A stretch of DNA of 64,000 nucleotides from Dolomitihabitans soli (GCF_022213955.1 NZ_JAKNTW010000035.1:62001-126000), one strand, 5' to 3'; shown: positions 35,476-44,837, counted from the first letter of the stretch. Notes: generated by a model not told the origin, from the sequence alone. Made by a program: numbers and translations.

Positions 35476-36487
35476 GTACGTCGGCGTAGACGCCGCCCTC
35501 GGGTGTGAGCCGGTCGGGCGCGGGACTGTCGTAGACGACCAGCAGCGATCCGTCGTCGAGCACGGCCAGGCCCTCAGGGTGGTCGTCGCCCTCGCCGTAC
35601 GCCAGGTCGGCCACCGTTTCCAGCTCGTCCGCGGCGACCACCGCCGGGATGTCGGCGATCAGCGCGCCCGGCCACCGCAGCACCCGGACCGGCCCGTCGA
35701 GATCCATGCTCGGCCCGGCGAGCAGCAGCAGGTCGTCACCCTGCGGGCAGAGGTCGCGGACGCCGAGCCCGCGCAGGTTCACGAAATGCGTCCGGTACGG
35801 CTCGCCGTCGATGTCGCCCAGCCTGAGACGGTGCGGATCGGAGGGGTGGGTCAGCGGCCGGATCTCCAGCAGCACCGCCCAGCCACGCAGCACCGGGCCG
35901 CGGAGCCCGACGAACAGCCGGTCGCCCTTGACCGCGATGCCCTCGATGTCCAGGCCGTTGTCCTTGCCGGGAATGGTCAGGAAGGGCGCCAGGTGCGGGT
36001 CGTCCTCGAGCAGGTCGGCCAGGTTGTCATCGCCCGCCAGGATCGCCGCGGTGCGATCGCCGTCCCTGCGCACCGGCGTCACCTCGGGGGTGCCCTCGCC
36101 CAGCAGCGGCAGCCGTACGAGGATGAAGCGGTTCTCCTCGCGGAGCACGGTGGCCAGGCGTTTCCTCGCCTTGCGCGGGTCGCCGGGCTTCGCGCGCCGG
36201 CGTTTGAGGCTGTGCGAGCCGATCGCCCACAGCCAGCCGTCGCCACGGCCGAGGCCCTCGATGTCGGCCTCGTCGGCCCGGCCCGCCGGCAGGTCCACGA
36301 AGTCGGCGAGCGCGAAACCACGCTGGCCGTCGTAGCGCCCCTCGTGCCAGGCGAGGTGCTCGATGGTGGCCGTCTCGTCTCCGGCCACCCAGAGGCCGGA
36401 CCCTTCCGAGCGGATCGCGGACAGGTTGGTATGGGTCTCGGCATCCCGGGATGCGAGGTCGAAACGGAGCTCTACCCGGTGTCGCAT
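35462..36487 (-). CDS. DUF3616 protein, beta-propeller-like
   Basis: 341 residues of repeated beta strands rich in DGD, GDRLFVGLRGP and DDGSLLVVYDSPAP, which fits DUF3616, a propeller-like family found in many bacteria and without a known activity. It starts MRHRVELRFDLASRDAE at the ATG 36487; an ATG nine codons upstream (36514) cannot be excluded, as neither has a good ribosome site. No signal peptide, so probably cytoplasmic. Its 3' end overlaps the Pth2-like gene by 14 bp, tail to tail. Confidence 0.85.
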   Translation of the reverse strand: MRHRVELRFDLASRDAETHTNLSAIRSEGSGLWVAGDETATIEHLAWHEGRYDGQRGFALADFVDLPAGRADEADIEGLGRGDGWLWAIGSHSLKRRRAKPGDPRKARKRLATVLREENRFILVRLPLLGEGTPEVTPVRRDGDRTAAILAGDDNLADLLEDDPHLAPFLTIPGKDNGLDIEGIAVKGDRLFVGLRGPVLRGWAVLLEIRPLTHPSDPHRLRLGDIDGEPYRTHFVNLRGLGVRDLCPQGDDLLLLAGPSMDLDGPVRVLRWPGALIADIPAVVAADELETVADLAYGEGDDHPEGLAVLDDGSLLVVYDSPAPDRLTPEGGVYADVLKIR

Positions 36488-36584
36488 GTGGCCATCGTGG
36501 CGTGTTTCCGGCATTGGTTGAAGTGTGCCACGCGTGGGGAGGTACCGCGTGTTCGTCTAGGTACGTGAAACTCGGGGGATTTTC

Positions 36585-37088
36585 ATGGCCAACTTGTTCG
36601 CCGTCGCCTACAACGACGTCGCCACCGCCAACGAGGTGCGAGACAAGCTCATCGATCTCCAGCGGGAGAACCTCATCGAACTCGCCGACATCGTGGTGGC
36701 CGAACGCACGGACGACGGAAAGATCAAACTCCACCAGTCGCACAACACCATCGGCATCGGCGCGGCCGGCGGCGCCCTGTGGGGCGGGCTGATCGGCCTG
36801 CTCTTCTTCATGCCGCTGGTCGGCATGGCCGTCGGCGCGGCCACCGGAGCCACGGCGGGCGCGCTGAGCGAATCGGGCATCGACGACGGTTTCATGAGGG
36901 AGCTCGGCGAACGCCTGCGCCCGGGGTCCGCCGCGTTGTTCATCCTCGTCGTCGGCGGCACCCGCGACAAGGTGCTGGCGGAGGTCGCGCCGTACGGCGG
37001 GCAGCTCATGAGCACCTCGCTGAGCGACCAGGCCGAGGAGCAGTTGCGCGAGGCGATGGCCGCCGCCAGGACGGGACGCCAGACCTGA
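36585..37088 (+). CDS. DUF1269 family membrane-associated protein
   Basis: 167 residues. N-terminal ferredoxin-like part (ANLFAVAYNDVATANEVRDK), a central glycine-rich membrane stretch GIGAAGGALWGGLIGLLFFM and VGAATGATAGALSESGI (about 58-100), then a C-terminal domain (LRPGSAALFILVVGGTRDKV). This is the DUF1269 family, often stress-linked, function unknown. The glycine zipper suggests close packing or oligomers in the membrane. The ATG at 36585 follows GGGGGA. Confidence 0.9.
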   Translation: MANLFAVAYNDVATANEVRDKLIDLQRENLIELADIVVAERTDDGKIKLHQSHNTIGIGAAGGALWGGLIGLLFFMPLVGMAVGAATGATAGALSESGIDDGFMRELGERLRPGSAALFILVVGGTRDKVLAEVAPYGGQLMSTSLSDQAEEQLREAMAAARTGRQT

Positions 37089-37093
37089 CCCGG

Positions 37094-37126
37094 GTCCTGA
37101 TCCACGTCCTGATCCACGTCCTGACC
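37094..37126. repeat. 12-bp tandem repeat, 2.75 copies
   Basis: GTCCTGATCCAC at 37094-37105 and 37106-37117, then GTCCTGACC. It lies just after the DUF1269 stop. Confidence 0.85.
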
Positions 37127-37264
37127 AGCCAGAACAGTCGACGTTGAAAACATGAGCCTCCGTTGCGTTTTGCTGCTGGGCGACGGATGATCCGGTCACC
37201 GGGTTCGGAGCCCGCTCGTCGGGTGCGAGCCCGCACGCCGTTTCGTGATCAGGAAGGACCATCC

Positions 37265-37498
37265 GTGATCCGTCGCGTACTCGTCGCCGCAGCCCTCGCC
37301 CTGACCGCCTTGGCCGTCATCCCCAGCGTGCCCGCCCAGGCCAGGGCCTGCAAGATCGACTACGCCTGTTACACGGCCTACTACTCCGACGCCTCCCACA
37401 CGACCCAGGTCGGCGGCAAGTCCGAAAGCTGCTCCGGCAACGTCACCACCTGGGGCGTGCGGTCGGGCTACCTGACGTTCAGCGAGTCGCCCTGCTGA
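37265..37498 (+). CDS. Small secreted Cys-rich protein, DUF6289 type
   Basis: 77 residues. A signal peptide MIRRVLVAAALALTALAVIP with a cut near AQARA, then a mature peptide of about 50 residues with four cysteines: ACKIDYACYTAYYSDASHT, ESCSGN and the final SPC. It matches the DUF6289 pattern of short secreted actinobacterial peptides of unknown role. Two disulfides are likely. The GTG at 37265 follows AGGAAGGA at good spacing. Function unknown; a structural, signalling or antimicrobial peptide are all open. Confidence 0.8.
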   Translation: MIRRVLVAAALALTALAVIPSVPAQARACKIDYACYTAYYSDASHTTQVGGKSESCSGNVTTWGVRSGYLTFSESPC

Positions 37499-37607
37499 CC
37501 GCGTCTCGCCAGGAGCGCGCTTCCCGGCGGGCATGACCGGCACGCACGCACCCGTCGCGGCCCTGCCCGAGCGGGGGAGGCAGGGGGTGCGGGTGTGGTC
37601 AGCGTGC

Positions 37608-37730
37608 CGTACTCGTCCCGGTCGTGTCCGAGCGGGAGGTGGCGGTCGGGGGGTGCGGGATCTTGGTGGGCGTGGTCGGCGGCGTCCGTACTCGTCGCGG
37701 TCGTGTCCGAGCGGGAGGTGGCGGTCGGGG
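37608..37730. repeat. 44-bp direct repeat, two copies 79 bp apart
   Basis: CGTACTCGTC.CGGTCGTGTC followed by CGAGCGGGAGGTGGCGGTCG at 37608-37651 and 37687-37730, with one mismatch. A partial third (GTGTGGTCAGCGTGCCGTAC) begins near 37816 and echoes 37594 onwards. It fills the space between the secreted peptide gene and maf; no convincing gene is present. Confidence 0.85.
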
Positions 37731-37891
37731 CGGTGATGTCGTCCGGGTCCTCTGGCGTTTGGCGGGCCGTCCGGTTGTTCGGTGTGGCCTGGGTGCGGTT
37801 CGTGGTGGGTGTGGTCAGCGTGCCGTACTCGTCGCAGTGGTGAGCCGCGAGGGGGCGATCGGAGGTCTGGTGTCGTCTAGGGTGGGGCGGC

Positions 37892-38485
37892 GTGACGACG
37901 ATCGTGCTTGCCTCCGCCTCACCCGCTCGCCTGGCGCTGCTCCGTAGTGCCGGCCTCGATCCCAAGGTGATCGTCAGCGGGGTGGACGAGGAGGCCGTCA
38001 CCGCCGCCTCGCCCGCTGCCCTCGCGCTGGCGCTGGCGCGGGCCAAGGCCCTGGTGGTGGCGGACGAGGTGACCAGCGGCCTGGTGATCGGCTGCGACTC
38101 GGTGCTGGAACTCGACGGCAAGGCGTACGGCAAGCCTGGCACGCCGGAAGAGGCCGTCGCACGCTGGCAGGCGATGCGCGGGGCCACCGGCCGCCTGCTG
38201 ACCGGCCACTGCGTGATCGACGCCGCCACCGGGCGTGACTCCGCCGAGGTCGCCGCCACCACCGTGCGGTTCGGCACCCCGACCGACGAGGAGATCGCGG
38301 CCTACGTCGCCTCCGGCGAGCCGCTCCGGGTCGCCGGGGCGTTCACGCTCGACGGCCTGGGCGGCTGGTTCATCGAGGGCATCGACGGCGATCACGGCAA
38401 CGTGCTGGGCATCTCCCTCCCGCTGCTCCGCCGCCTCTTCGCCGAACTCGGCGTCGCCATCCCCGACCTCTGGCGTTCGGCCTGA
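37892..38485 (+). CDS. maf: Maf-family nucleotide pyrophosphatase
   Basis: 197 residues. Maf signature [20 protein letters not shown] at the start, [20 protein letters not shown] (the conserved Asp) and [20 protein letters not shown] at the end. Maf proteins hydrolyse non-canonical or modified nucleoside triphosphates and were first tied to septum formation. The GTG at 37892 gives the family N-terminus [11 protein letters not shown]. Single gene after the repeat region. Confidence 0.93.
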   Translation: MTTIVLASASPARLALLRSAGLDPKVIVSGVDEEAVTAASPAALALALARAKALVVADEVTSGLVIGCDSVLELDGKAYGKPGTPEEAVARWQAMRGATGRLLTGHCVIDAATGRDSAEVAATTVRFGTPTDEEIAAYVASGEPLRVAGAFTLDGLGGWFIEGIDGDHGNVLGISLPLLRRLFAELGVAIPDLWRSA

Positions 38486-38501
38486 CCACCTGGCCACCTG
38501 A

Positions 38502-38523
38502 CCACCCGGCCGGGCTCGGGTGG
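38502..38523 (+). terminator. Hairpin after maf
   Basis: CCACCCG pairs with CGGGTGG around an eight-base loop, 17 bp after the maf stop. Short stem and no U-run, so moderate support. Confidence 0.45.
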
Positions 38524-38692
38524 ACGGGGACGAAACCGACCAGCACGTCGAGTCCCCCTCGAAGCAGAGGCCGGGCATTCCTGTGATGGGGGAGATCGTC
38601 TTGTACGCGCGGGAGGCGTCGGCGTAGTCCCCGCTCCGAACGGGTTGCCTTGAGATCGTCGTGTGCGGGCGGGAGGCGCTAGCCTGCCGGGC

Positions 38693-39562
38693 ATGGGAGC
38701 AATGCGGGCCTTCTTTGACGGCGTCGGTTTTTTCTTCCAGGGCTTGCGGTGGGTGGCACGGCATCCTCGTTGGTGGCTGTTCGGCTTGGTGCCGGCCCTG
38801 GCGGCGTTGATCGTCTATGTCGTGGTGCTGATCTTCCTCGGCAACCAGGTGGGCGCCATCGCCGACTTTCTCACGCCCTTCGCGGACGGCTGGAGCGCCG
38901 GCCTGCGGGACACCATGCGAACCCTGCTCGGCATCGTGATCTTCGGCGCGGGTCTGGCGCTCGCCGTGCTGACCTTCACGGCGCTCACCCTGATCATCGG
39001 TGAGCCGTTCTACGAGAAGCTGTCGGAGAAGGTCGAGGAGACCTACGGCGAGGTGCCTTCCGGGCATGACCTGCCGCTGTGGCAGTCGATCCCGCGCTCC
39101 ATCCGCGACAGCCTGGTGACGCTCTTTTACGTGCTCCTCTTCACGATCCCCCTCTTCGCGCTCGGCTTCGTGCCGGTGGTCGGCCAGACGGTGGTGCCGG
39201 TGCTGGGCGCGGCGGTCTCCGGCTTCTTCCTGACGGTGGAACTCACCGCGCTCGCCATGGAACGCAGGGGGCTGCCGCGAAAGGACAGGTTCGCCCTGCT
39301 GCGGGCGAACAAGTCGGTGGCCCTCGGCTTCGGCGTGGTCATCTTCGTGATCTTCCTCATCCCGCTGGGCGCGGTCGTGGCCATGCCCGCCGCCGTCGCG
39401 GGCGCCGCCATCATGGTCCGCCGCCGCCTCGCCCCCGGCCCGGCCACCTCGCCGCGCGCAACCCCGCCGACTGCCCCGCCCTCAGCTCCCCCGGCAGCCC
39501 AGCCCGGTGCCGGGCCGACAACCCCGCCTCCCGCCCCGCCCACGACCCCTCCACCGGCCTGA
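38693..39562 (+). CDS. EI24/CysZ-like membrane protein
   Basis: 289 residues. Four to five membrane helices in the first 240 residues with the EI24 hallmarks FFQGLRWVARHPRWWLFGLV, IIGEPFYEKLSEKVEETYGE and LLRANKSVALGFGVVIFVIF. The family includes the CysZ sulfate transporter; actinobacterial members are mostly unassigned. The last 45 residues are low-complexity Pro/Ala/Thr (from about GPATSPRATP) and probably disordered, and their end runs into a 60-bp repeat array. ATG 38693 is used; ATG 38702 is close by. Confidence 0.88.
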   Translation: MGAMRAFFDGVGFFFQGLRWVARHPRWWLFGLVPALAALIVYVVVLIFLGNQVGAIADFLTPFADGWSAGLRDTMRTLLGIVIFGAGLALAVLTFTALTLIIGEPFYEKLSEKVEETYGEVPSGHDLPLWQSIPRSIRDSLVTLFYVLLFTIPLFALGFVPVVGQTVVPVLGAAVSGFFLTVELTALAMERRGLPRKDRFALLRANKSVALGFGVVIFVIFLIPLGAVVAMPAAVAGAAIMVRRRLAPGPATSPRATPPTAPPSAPPAAQPGAGPTTPPPAPPTTPPPA

Positions 39563-39857
39563 GCAGTCTCACTCCTGCGGGCACGCCACCCGGGCACGGC
39601 GGCCTCCTCCCACCGGCTTGAGTAGTCGCGATCCTGCGGGGGCGCGTCATGTGGGGCGCGGGGGTCTGCCCCGCCGGCTTGAGTAGTCGCGATCCTGCGG
39701 CGGCATGTCATGTGGGCATGGCGGCCTCCTCCGCTGCCTTGAGTAGTCGCGATCCCGTGGGGGCGCGTCATGTGGACACGGCGGTCTCCTCCGTCGGCTT
39801 GAGCAGTCGCGCTCCTGAGAGACCCGGTCACCCGGGCACGGTGGCTTCCTCGTCGAG
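39558..39857. repeat. Five-copy tandem array, about 60-bp unit
   Basis: Copies begin at 39558, 39617, 39678, 39738 and 39798. Core: CTTGAGTAGTCGCGATCCTG, then a G-rich part with CGTCATGTGG and the pyrimidine-rich CCTCC. Copies 2-4 are closest; 1 and 5 are diverged and lie over the last codons of the EI24 gene and of the DUF4192 gene respectively. Not a CRISPR: the copies abut with no unique spacers. Confidence 0.92.
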
Positions 39858-40913
39858 GATGGAGATCATCGGCAGCAGCCAGGACATCCGCGCGCTGCCC
39901 ATGGCCTCGTCGAGATCGGCGGGGCCCGGCATGCGCTCGGCCAGCATGCCGGGCGAGAGGAAATGGTGCAGGGCGTGCATCAGCAGGTTGGCCATCGAAT
40001 AGCCCGGGTCGGCGGCCAGTGCCCGCTCCAGCGCGATGCCGGCCAGCGCGCAGTCGCCGTCACGCCACGCGGACAGGCCCAGCAGGGCGGCGGCGGGCGG
40101 CACGAACCGCGGCTCCAGCCTGCGGGTGAGGTCTCCCCACAGGGCGAGATGGGTCCGCAGGGAGGGATCGTCGATCAAGGTCCACGCCTCGTCCCTGATC
40201 CTGATCACCGCCAGGGCGAGGCCCAGCCGCGCGACGTCGTCGTCACAGAGCCGCCGCCCTTCCTGGTAGGTCTCGATGGCCGCGCGCACCCGCGCGAGGC
40301 CGTCGGCGACGAAGGCCGCGGCGAACCCGTCGGCGTCACGGCAGGCGCGCACCCGTCGTCCCATCTCGTCGATCGCCCTGGCCGTCGCCTCGCGCATCGC
40401 CTCCCTCGCCGTGTCCGAGAGGGGCGCCGCCGACCGCTCCAGCGCCGCGCGATCACGGAGCGCGACCATGCCGTTGAGCGTGGCCTGGGCCGGGACCGGG
40501 CTGGCGGCCGGATCGTAGGGGGTGCCCTCGGCGGGGCAGCACTCCGCCCGAGCGCAGACGTAGGACCAGAACCGCCCCCGCTCGACGCGCAGCGCCTCGA
40601 TCACGCGCAGCCCGGCCGTCTCGGCCAGCGCGCGGATCTCGTCGACCGCGGGCGTCACCCGCGCCCCCGGCCCGTATCCGACGAGGACGATCTGCGTGAC
40701 CTGCTCCCGGCGAGTCAACGGGACGAGCTGGGCCGCCACCCCGGGCTCGATCGGCAGATCCCAGCGGGTGGTGACGCAGACCTGGCCGCGCGGCGGGTCG
40801 CCGGTGAGACCGATCACGACGAGGCTGTCGGCGGGATGGAAGCCGAGCAGATAGGGGACGGCGGCCAGCACGTCGACGGGGGAGGAGAGCAGAAGACTCG
40901 ATGGGGTAGCCAT
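39828..40913 (-). CDS. DUF4192 family protein
   Basis: 361 residues. The family opening SPVDVLAAVPYLLGFHPADS with VVIGL, the RVTPAVDEIRALAETAGL helix and the C-terminal repeat-like ALALLGLSAWRDGDCALAGIAL-type sequence (AWRDGDCALAGIALERALAA) identify DUF4192, a widespread actinobacterial family with no known activity. The ATG at 40913 gives the family N-terminus MATPSS; a GTG seven codons upstream is possible. Its last ten codons lie inside the 60-bp repeat array. Confidence 0.88.
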   Translation of the reverse strand: MATPSSLLLSSPVDVLAAVPYLLGFHPADSLVVIGLTGDPPRGQVCVTTRWDLPIEPGVAAQLVPLTRREQVTQIVLVGYGPGARVTPAVDEIRALAETAGLRVIEALRVERGRFWSYVCARAECCPAEGTPYDPAASPVPAQATLNGMVALRDRAALERSAAPLSDTAREAMREATARAIDEMGRRVRACRDADGFAAAFVADGLARVRAAIETYQEGRRLCDDDVARLGLALAVIRIRDEAWTLIDDPSLRTHLALWGDLTRRLEPRFVPPAAALLGLSAWRDGDCALAGIALERALAADPGYSMANLLMHALHHFLSPGMLAERMPGPADLDEAMGSARMSWLLPMISILDEEATVPG

Positions 40914-41029
40914 GCCGGAAGCCTGTCGCTTCACGTGCCCGGCCGATCGCACCGAGTGACGTTCTGGGGATGGCCGCCAGCCGTACTCGAGTGCCCTGTG
41001 GAAAAGCCGGACGTGCGGTCGGCGGAGGG

Positions 41030-41368
41030 TCAGTCCTCTGCTTGCTTGCGACGTTCGTTGTAGGCGCGCATGCGCGGCGGATAGCCGGTCAGCTGCACGT
41101 CGTAGACGGGGAGGGCGAGGTCGCGGGCGACCTTGGCGATCACGCTCGGAGCGCCCACCCGCCTCCTGGTCCATTCACCGTCGTCGGCCACGGCGACGGC
41201 CGTGGTGTCGGTCGCGAAGGTCTCGGGCTCGACGTAGAACTCCACCCCCCGTCTCGATTTCGCGAACTCGATCAGCGCTTCGATGTCCGCGTCGGTGGCC
41301 TCACGATCGAATTTGGCAAGCCGTTGGCCGCGCCGTCTCCGTAGCCCGTAGCGATCCCGCCATTTCAT
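41030..41368 (-). CDS. Conserved actinobacterial protein of unknown function
   Basis: 112 residues, soluble. Conserved stretches: RLAKFDREATDADIEALIEF, RRGVEFYVEPETFATDTTAV, DGEWTRRRVGAP and LPVYDVQLTGYPPRMRAYNE. I know this as a common single-domain protein in actinobacteria without an assigned role. ATG 41368 follows GGAG. Confidence 0.85.
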   Translation of the reverse strand: MKWRDRYGLRRRRGQRLAKFDREATDADIEALIEFAKSRRGVEFYVEPETFATDTTAVAVADDGEWTRRRVGAPSVIAKVARDLALPVYDVQLTGYPPRMRAYNERRKQAED

Positions 41369-41500
41369 GTCTCCTTGTATACCTCCCCGGATGCCTCAGT
41401 GGTGAGTCTCCGGGATGCCTCGGGGTTTCTCCTGATGTGTCCGACGCCAAGGTGACGCAAGATGGAGACGCAGCACCGACCGGAGAGAGGGACGCGGCTC

Positions 41501-42118
41501 ATGGCAGGCACAGGGAGATCAACGGTGAGGCCCGGCTGGCAGGAACCACAACACCCGTACGCGGACCTCCGGGTGAGCGACGACGATCGCGAGCAGGTCG
41601 TCGAGCACATCAAGAGCGCCTACGCCGATGGGCGGCTCGACAAGGACGAGTTCGACGAGCGCGTCGACCGGGCGATGACCGCGCTCACCCACGCCGACCT
41701 CAGGCCGATCATGGACGAGCTGTACGGCACGCGTAACGTGCCCCAGCCGATGCCCCGATCGATGCCCCGGTCGATGCCGCAGACGCGCCGTCCGGTCCCG
41801 CCGAACGAGTCGAACGACCGGCTGGCCGCCGGAGCCGCCCACCTGCTCCCGCTGTGCGGCCTGTTCTTCCTCGGCCCGCTGATCATGCTGCTGACGGCGG
41901 GCAAGACCTCTCCCTACGTCCGCGAGCACGCGGTCGAGTCGCTGAACTTCCAGCTCACGCTGCTCCTCGCGACCATCGCGCTGCCCTTCACCGTGATCGG
42001 CATCGTGCTCATCCCGGTCATCTGGGTCGCCGCGTTCGTCCTGGTGATCATCGGTGGCGCCTCGGCCCTGGGCGCGGGACAGTTCCGCTACCCGCTCACC
42101 CTGCGCATGATCAAGTGA
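41501..42118 (+). CDS. DUF1707 plus DUF4870 membrane protein
   Basis: 205 residues. DUF1707 (about 20-75): [41 protein letters not shown] Met/Pro/Arg-rich linker with three copies of a PRSM-like word follows, then DUF4870 (about 105-205) with three membrane helices: [40 protein letters not shown] and a C-terminal helix pair. The fused form is common in actinobacteria; function unknown. ATG 41501 has GGAGAGAGG upstream and removes a 13-residue extension. The stop overlaps that of ligB by eight bases. Confidence 0.9.
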   Translation: MAGTGRSTVRPGWQEPQHPYADLRVSDDDREQVVEHIKSAYADGRLDKDEFDERVDRAMTALTHADLRPIMDELYGTRNVPQPMPRSMPRSMPQTRRPVPPNESNDRLAAGAAHLLPLCGLFFLGPLIMLLTAGKTSPYVREHAVESLNFQLTLLLATIALPFTVIGIVLIPVIWVAAFVLVIIGGASALGAGQFRYPLTLRMIK

Positions 42119-43637
42119 GGAGCGCTCGCACGGCGTCCACCGTGTCGGCCTCCTCGGCCCGCTTGTCCTGCCGGTAGCGCAGCACCCTGGCGAACCTGAG
42201 CGCCATCCCGCCGGGGTAGCGGCTCGAGCGTTGCACGCCGTCGATGGCGATCTCCACGACCTGCTCGGGACGCACGTGCACCGTCCACTCGTCGGCGGGC
42301 CCCTCGGCCAGCGCGAGGAACCGCTCGGTCTGCCACGCGAGCAGCTCGTCGGTGAGCCCCTTGAAGGTCTTGCCGAGCATCACGAAGCCGCCCGTCTCCG
42401 CCTCGCGCGCGCCGAGGTGCAGGTTGGACAGCTTGCCCTTGCGCCGTCCGCTGCCCCACTCGACCGCCAGCACCACCAGGTCGAGCGTGTGCCGCGGCTT
42501 GACCTTGATCCACCCGGCCCCGCGGCGTCCGGCGGCGTAGGGCGTCAGCGGCGACTTCACCACCACGCCCTCATGGCCGCGCCGTACGACCTCGGTGAAG
42601 AACGCCTCGCCCTCGGCCGGGTCGGCGGTCACCAGGCGGGGCGTCAGCAGCGTGCCGGGGACCGCCTCGGCGAGCGCGGCGTGCCGCTCGGCGTCGGGCA
42701 GGTCCAGCAGGTCGGCCCCGCGCAGCCGCAGCGCGTCGAAGAAGAACACGCTGAGCGGCGTGGCCGCCCGCAACCGCGCCACGTCGGTACGGCTCGCCAC
42801 CCGGCCCGCCGTGACCTGGAAGGGCTCGGGCCGCCCGTCGGGCCGCAGCGCGATCACCTCACCGTCGAGGATCAGATCGTCGTACGGCAGCGCCTGGACG
42901 GCCTCCACCACCTCGGGTACCTGGGCCGTGATGTCGTCGAGGGTGCGGGTGAAGACGGCGACCTTCGAGCCGGCGCGGTGAGCCTGGACCCTGACGCCGT
43001 CGAGCTTCCACTCCAGCGCCGCCGTACCGCCGACCTTCTCCAGCGCGGCGGTCACCGTCGGGGCGCTCTGCGCCAGCATCGGCGAGACGGGCCGGCCCAC
43101 CTCCACGTGGAACCCGCGCAGCGCATCGACGCCGTCGGCCAGCGCGGCCGCGCCCACGGCGGGCAGCCAGCCGCGCAGCGTGAGCGCCCGGCGGACCTCG
43201 GCGGACGGCGCGCCCGACGACTTCGCGATGGCCTCGATCATGACGCCGTCGAGGGCGCCCTGGCGGAGCTCACCGGTGAGCAGGCGGATGAGAAAGGTCT
43301 GTTCCTGCCGGGTGGCGCCGCCGAGCAGCTCGGCCACCAGGTTCTTGCGGGCGGCCTGGGAGCCCTGCCCGCTCTGTGCCTTGATCTGCTCCAGCCGGGC
43401 GTCGACCTGGGTGAGGGTCAGCGTGGCGATCTGGCGGGGCGCGGGGAACTCCTGGAGGGACCGCCAGCCCACGCCGATCTGGCGCTGGGGCAGCTCACCC
43501 GAGAGGTAGGCGATGGCGATCTCGGCCTCGGCGGGCGGAACCCGGCCGAGCAGCTCGGCGAGATGCCGGATCTTGCCCAGTCGTGCGGGGGTCCGTGCCA
43601 CCTCTTCCGAGACCCTGGCCACATCGATCAGCAACAC
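42111..43637 (-). CDS. ligB: ATP-dependent DNA ligase, LigB type
   Basis: 508 residues. N-terminal DNA-binding domain (about 1-180), adenylation domain with motif [11 protein letters not shown] (nucleophile Lys at about 211), motif III-like [20 protein letters not shown] (motif IV) and [20 protein letters not shown] (motif V), and an OB domain. Length and the N-terminus [20 protein letters not shown] match mycobacterial LigB rather than LigC or LigD. It is a backup to the NAD-dependent ligase, of unknown duty. GTG start at 43637. Confidence 0.93.
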   Translation of the reverse strand: MLLIDVARVSEEVARTPARLGKIRHLAELLGRVPPAEAEIAIAYLSGELPQRQIGVGWRSLQEFPAPRQIATLTLTQVDARLEQIKAQSGQGSQAARKNLVAELLGGATRQEQTFLIRLLTGELRQGALDGVMIEAIAKSSGAPSAEVRRALTLRGWLPAVGAAALADGVDALRGFHVEVGRPVSPMLAQSAPTVTAALEKVGGTAALEWKLDGVRVQAHRAGSKVAVFTRTLDDITAQVPEVVEAVQALPYDDLILDGEVIALRPDGRPEPFQVTAGRVASRTDVARLRAATPLSVFFFDALRLRGADLLDLPDAERHAALAEAVPGTLLTPRLVTADPAEGEAFFTEVVRRGHEGVVVKSPLTPYAAGRRGAGWIKVKPRHTLDLVVLAVEWGSGRRKGKLSNLHLGAREAETGGFVMLGKTFKGLTDELLAWQTERFLALAEGPADEWTVHVRPEQVVEIAIDGVQRSSRYPGGMALRFARVLRYRQDKRAEEADTVDAVRALLT

Positions 43638-43651
43638 ACCACCAATGGTGC

Positions 43652-43702
43652 CTCACGTTGCGGCCGACCGGGACGGGTGGGCCCGGCCGGCCGCAACGTG
43701 AG
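43652..43702 (-). terminator. 14-bp perfect stem after the FKBP gene
   Basis: CTCACGTTGCGGCC (43652-43665) is the exact complement of GGCCGCAACGTGAG (43689-43702) with a 23-base G-rich loop. It lies 12 bp downstream of the FKBP stop on the minus strand, just before ligB begins, so it should isolate the two genes. Confidence 0.8.
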
Positions 43703-43714
43703 CAGGGGGAACCG

Positions 43715-44089
43715 TCAGCTCACGCCGATCAGGTCCACCACGAAGATGAGGGTCTCGCCCGGCTTGATCCGCGCGCCCGCGCCGCGGGAGCCGTATCCGA
43801 GGTGCGGCGGGATGGTGAGCCGGCGGCGACCGCCGACCTTCATGCCCGCGACGCCCTGGTCCCAGCCGGCGATGACCCGGCCGCCGCCCAGCGGGAACTG
43901 GAACGGCTGGCCGCGGTTCCAGGAGGCGTCGAACTCCTCCCCGGTGGAGAAGGCCACTCCGACGTAGTGCACGCTGACGTTCTGCCCGGACTTGGCGACC
44001 GGGCCGTCGCCCTCGTTGATGTCCACGATCTCCAGATCGGCGGGCGGGTTGCCCTCCGGAAAGTCGATCTCCGGCTTCTCCAGTGCCAC
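43715..44089 (-). CDS. FKBP-type peptidyl-prolyl isomerase
   Basis: 124 residues, a single FKBP domain. Active-site stretches: VSVHYVGVAFSTGEEFDASW, FQFPLGGGRVIAGWDQGVAG, RRLTIPPHLGYGSRGAGARI and TLIFVVDLIGVS. It catalyses cis-trans isomerisation of prolyl bonds and aids folding; no signal peptide is present, so cytoplasmic. GTG 44089 follows AAGGAG by six bases. Confidence 0.94.
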   Translation of the reverse strand: MALEKPEIDFPEGNPPADLEIVDINEGDGPVAKSGQNVSVHYVGVAFSTGEEFDASWNRGQPFQFPLGGGRVIAGWDQGVAGMKVGGRRRLTIPPHLGYGSRGAGARIKPGETLIFVVDLIGVS

Positions 44090-44261
44090 GTGGTTCTCCT
44101 TGCGTGGATTCGCGCCGCTCTGCACAGGAACCGACCCGTGGGCGCGGCGGGGTCGGCCGGCGGCCACCCGTGTGGCCGACCGGACGACTCTACGTGTTCC
44201 CGGCGGAAGCTGGGTTCCCGGCGTGCCCGTGTTCCGCGCCCGGGGGGGAAACAATCACTCC

Positions 44262-44837
44262 TCAGCGGGGGGTGGATTCCCCCGCCGCCGGCTGCTCGCG
44301 GTGCCGGGTGTAGGCCCCGGCGGTCGGCGGGGTCTCCACGACCATGGTGTCGGCCTGACCGGTGACCCCCTCCATGATCGAGCGGGCGTGGTCCAGCGCC
44401 GAGGCGGCGACCAGCACGTCATAGCGCCCCGCGACGATCGCGCTGCGGGAGCCGAAGTCGCGCTTGCCGCCCTGGAACGCATGGTTGATGAAGCCGAACG
44501 CGGCCCCCATGACCGCGCCCCACAGGGCCGCCCACAGCACCAGGACGACGAAGGAGCCGGTCGTCGTGGTGAACAACCCGAGGAACAGGCCGACCACGGC
44601 GCCGAAGGCGGCTCCGCTGCCCGCGCCCCTGAGCGCGGCGCGCGCGTTGGTCACCCTGCCGGTGACGGTCTCCTCCAGCCGAAGGTCGCTGCCGACGATG
44701 GCGAGGTTCTCGACGGGGAAGCCCGAGTCGGACAGGCCGTCGACGGTTCGCTGCGCGGCCGGGTAGTTGTCGTAGCTGACCAGGAGCCGCCGATCGACGA
44801 CGACGGGGGTTTCCGGGCCGACGGGTGGTTCGGTCAT
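44262..44837 (-). CDS. General-stress-protein-17M-like (YflT) membrane protein
   Basis: 191 residues. N-terminal GSP17M/YflT domain (LLVSYDNYPAAQRTVDGLSD, FPVENLAIVGSDLRLEETVT), a middle membrane region with two glycine-rich helices (AFGAVVGLFLGLFTTTTGSF, LWAALWGAVMGAAFGFINHA), and a C-terminal second copy-like domain (VAGRYDVLVAASALDHARSI) with a disordered tail. Likely stress-linked, function unknown. ATG 44837. Same strand as guaB1, ending the group. Confidence 0.88.
   Translation of the reverse strand: MTEPPVGPETPVVVDRRLLVSYDNYPAAQRTVDGLSDSGFPVENLAIVGSDLRLEETVTGRVTNARAALRGAGSGAAFGAVVGLFLGLFTTTTGSFVVLVLWAALWGAVMGAAFGFINHAFQGGKRDFGSRSAIVAGRYDVLVAASALDHARSIMEGVTGQADTMVVETPPTAGAYTRHREQPAAGESTPR

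Noticed and set aside
37468-38277. A 269-residue minus-strand frame with Asp/Thr repeats
   Set aside because: It overlaps maf and the 44-bp repeats; composition follows the repeats and no start or ribosome site is credible.
39127-39831. A 234-residue minus-strand frame made of repeats
   Set aside because: Its repeated THHHA-like words come from the 60-bp DNA repeats, and it covers the EI24 gene antisense.
39558-39857. CRISPR array
   Set aside because: Units are contiguous and similar throughout, with no variable spacers and no cas gene in the window.
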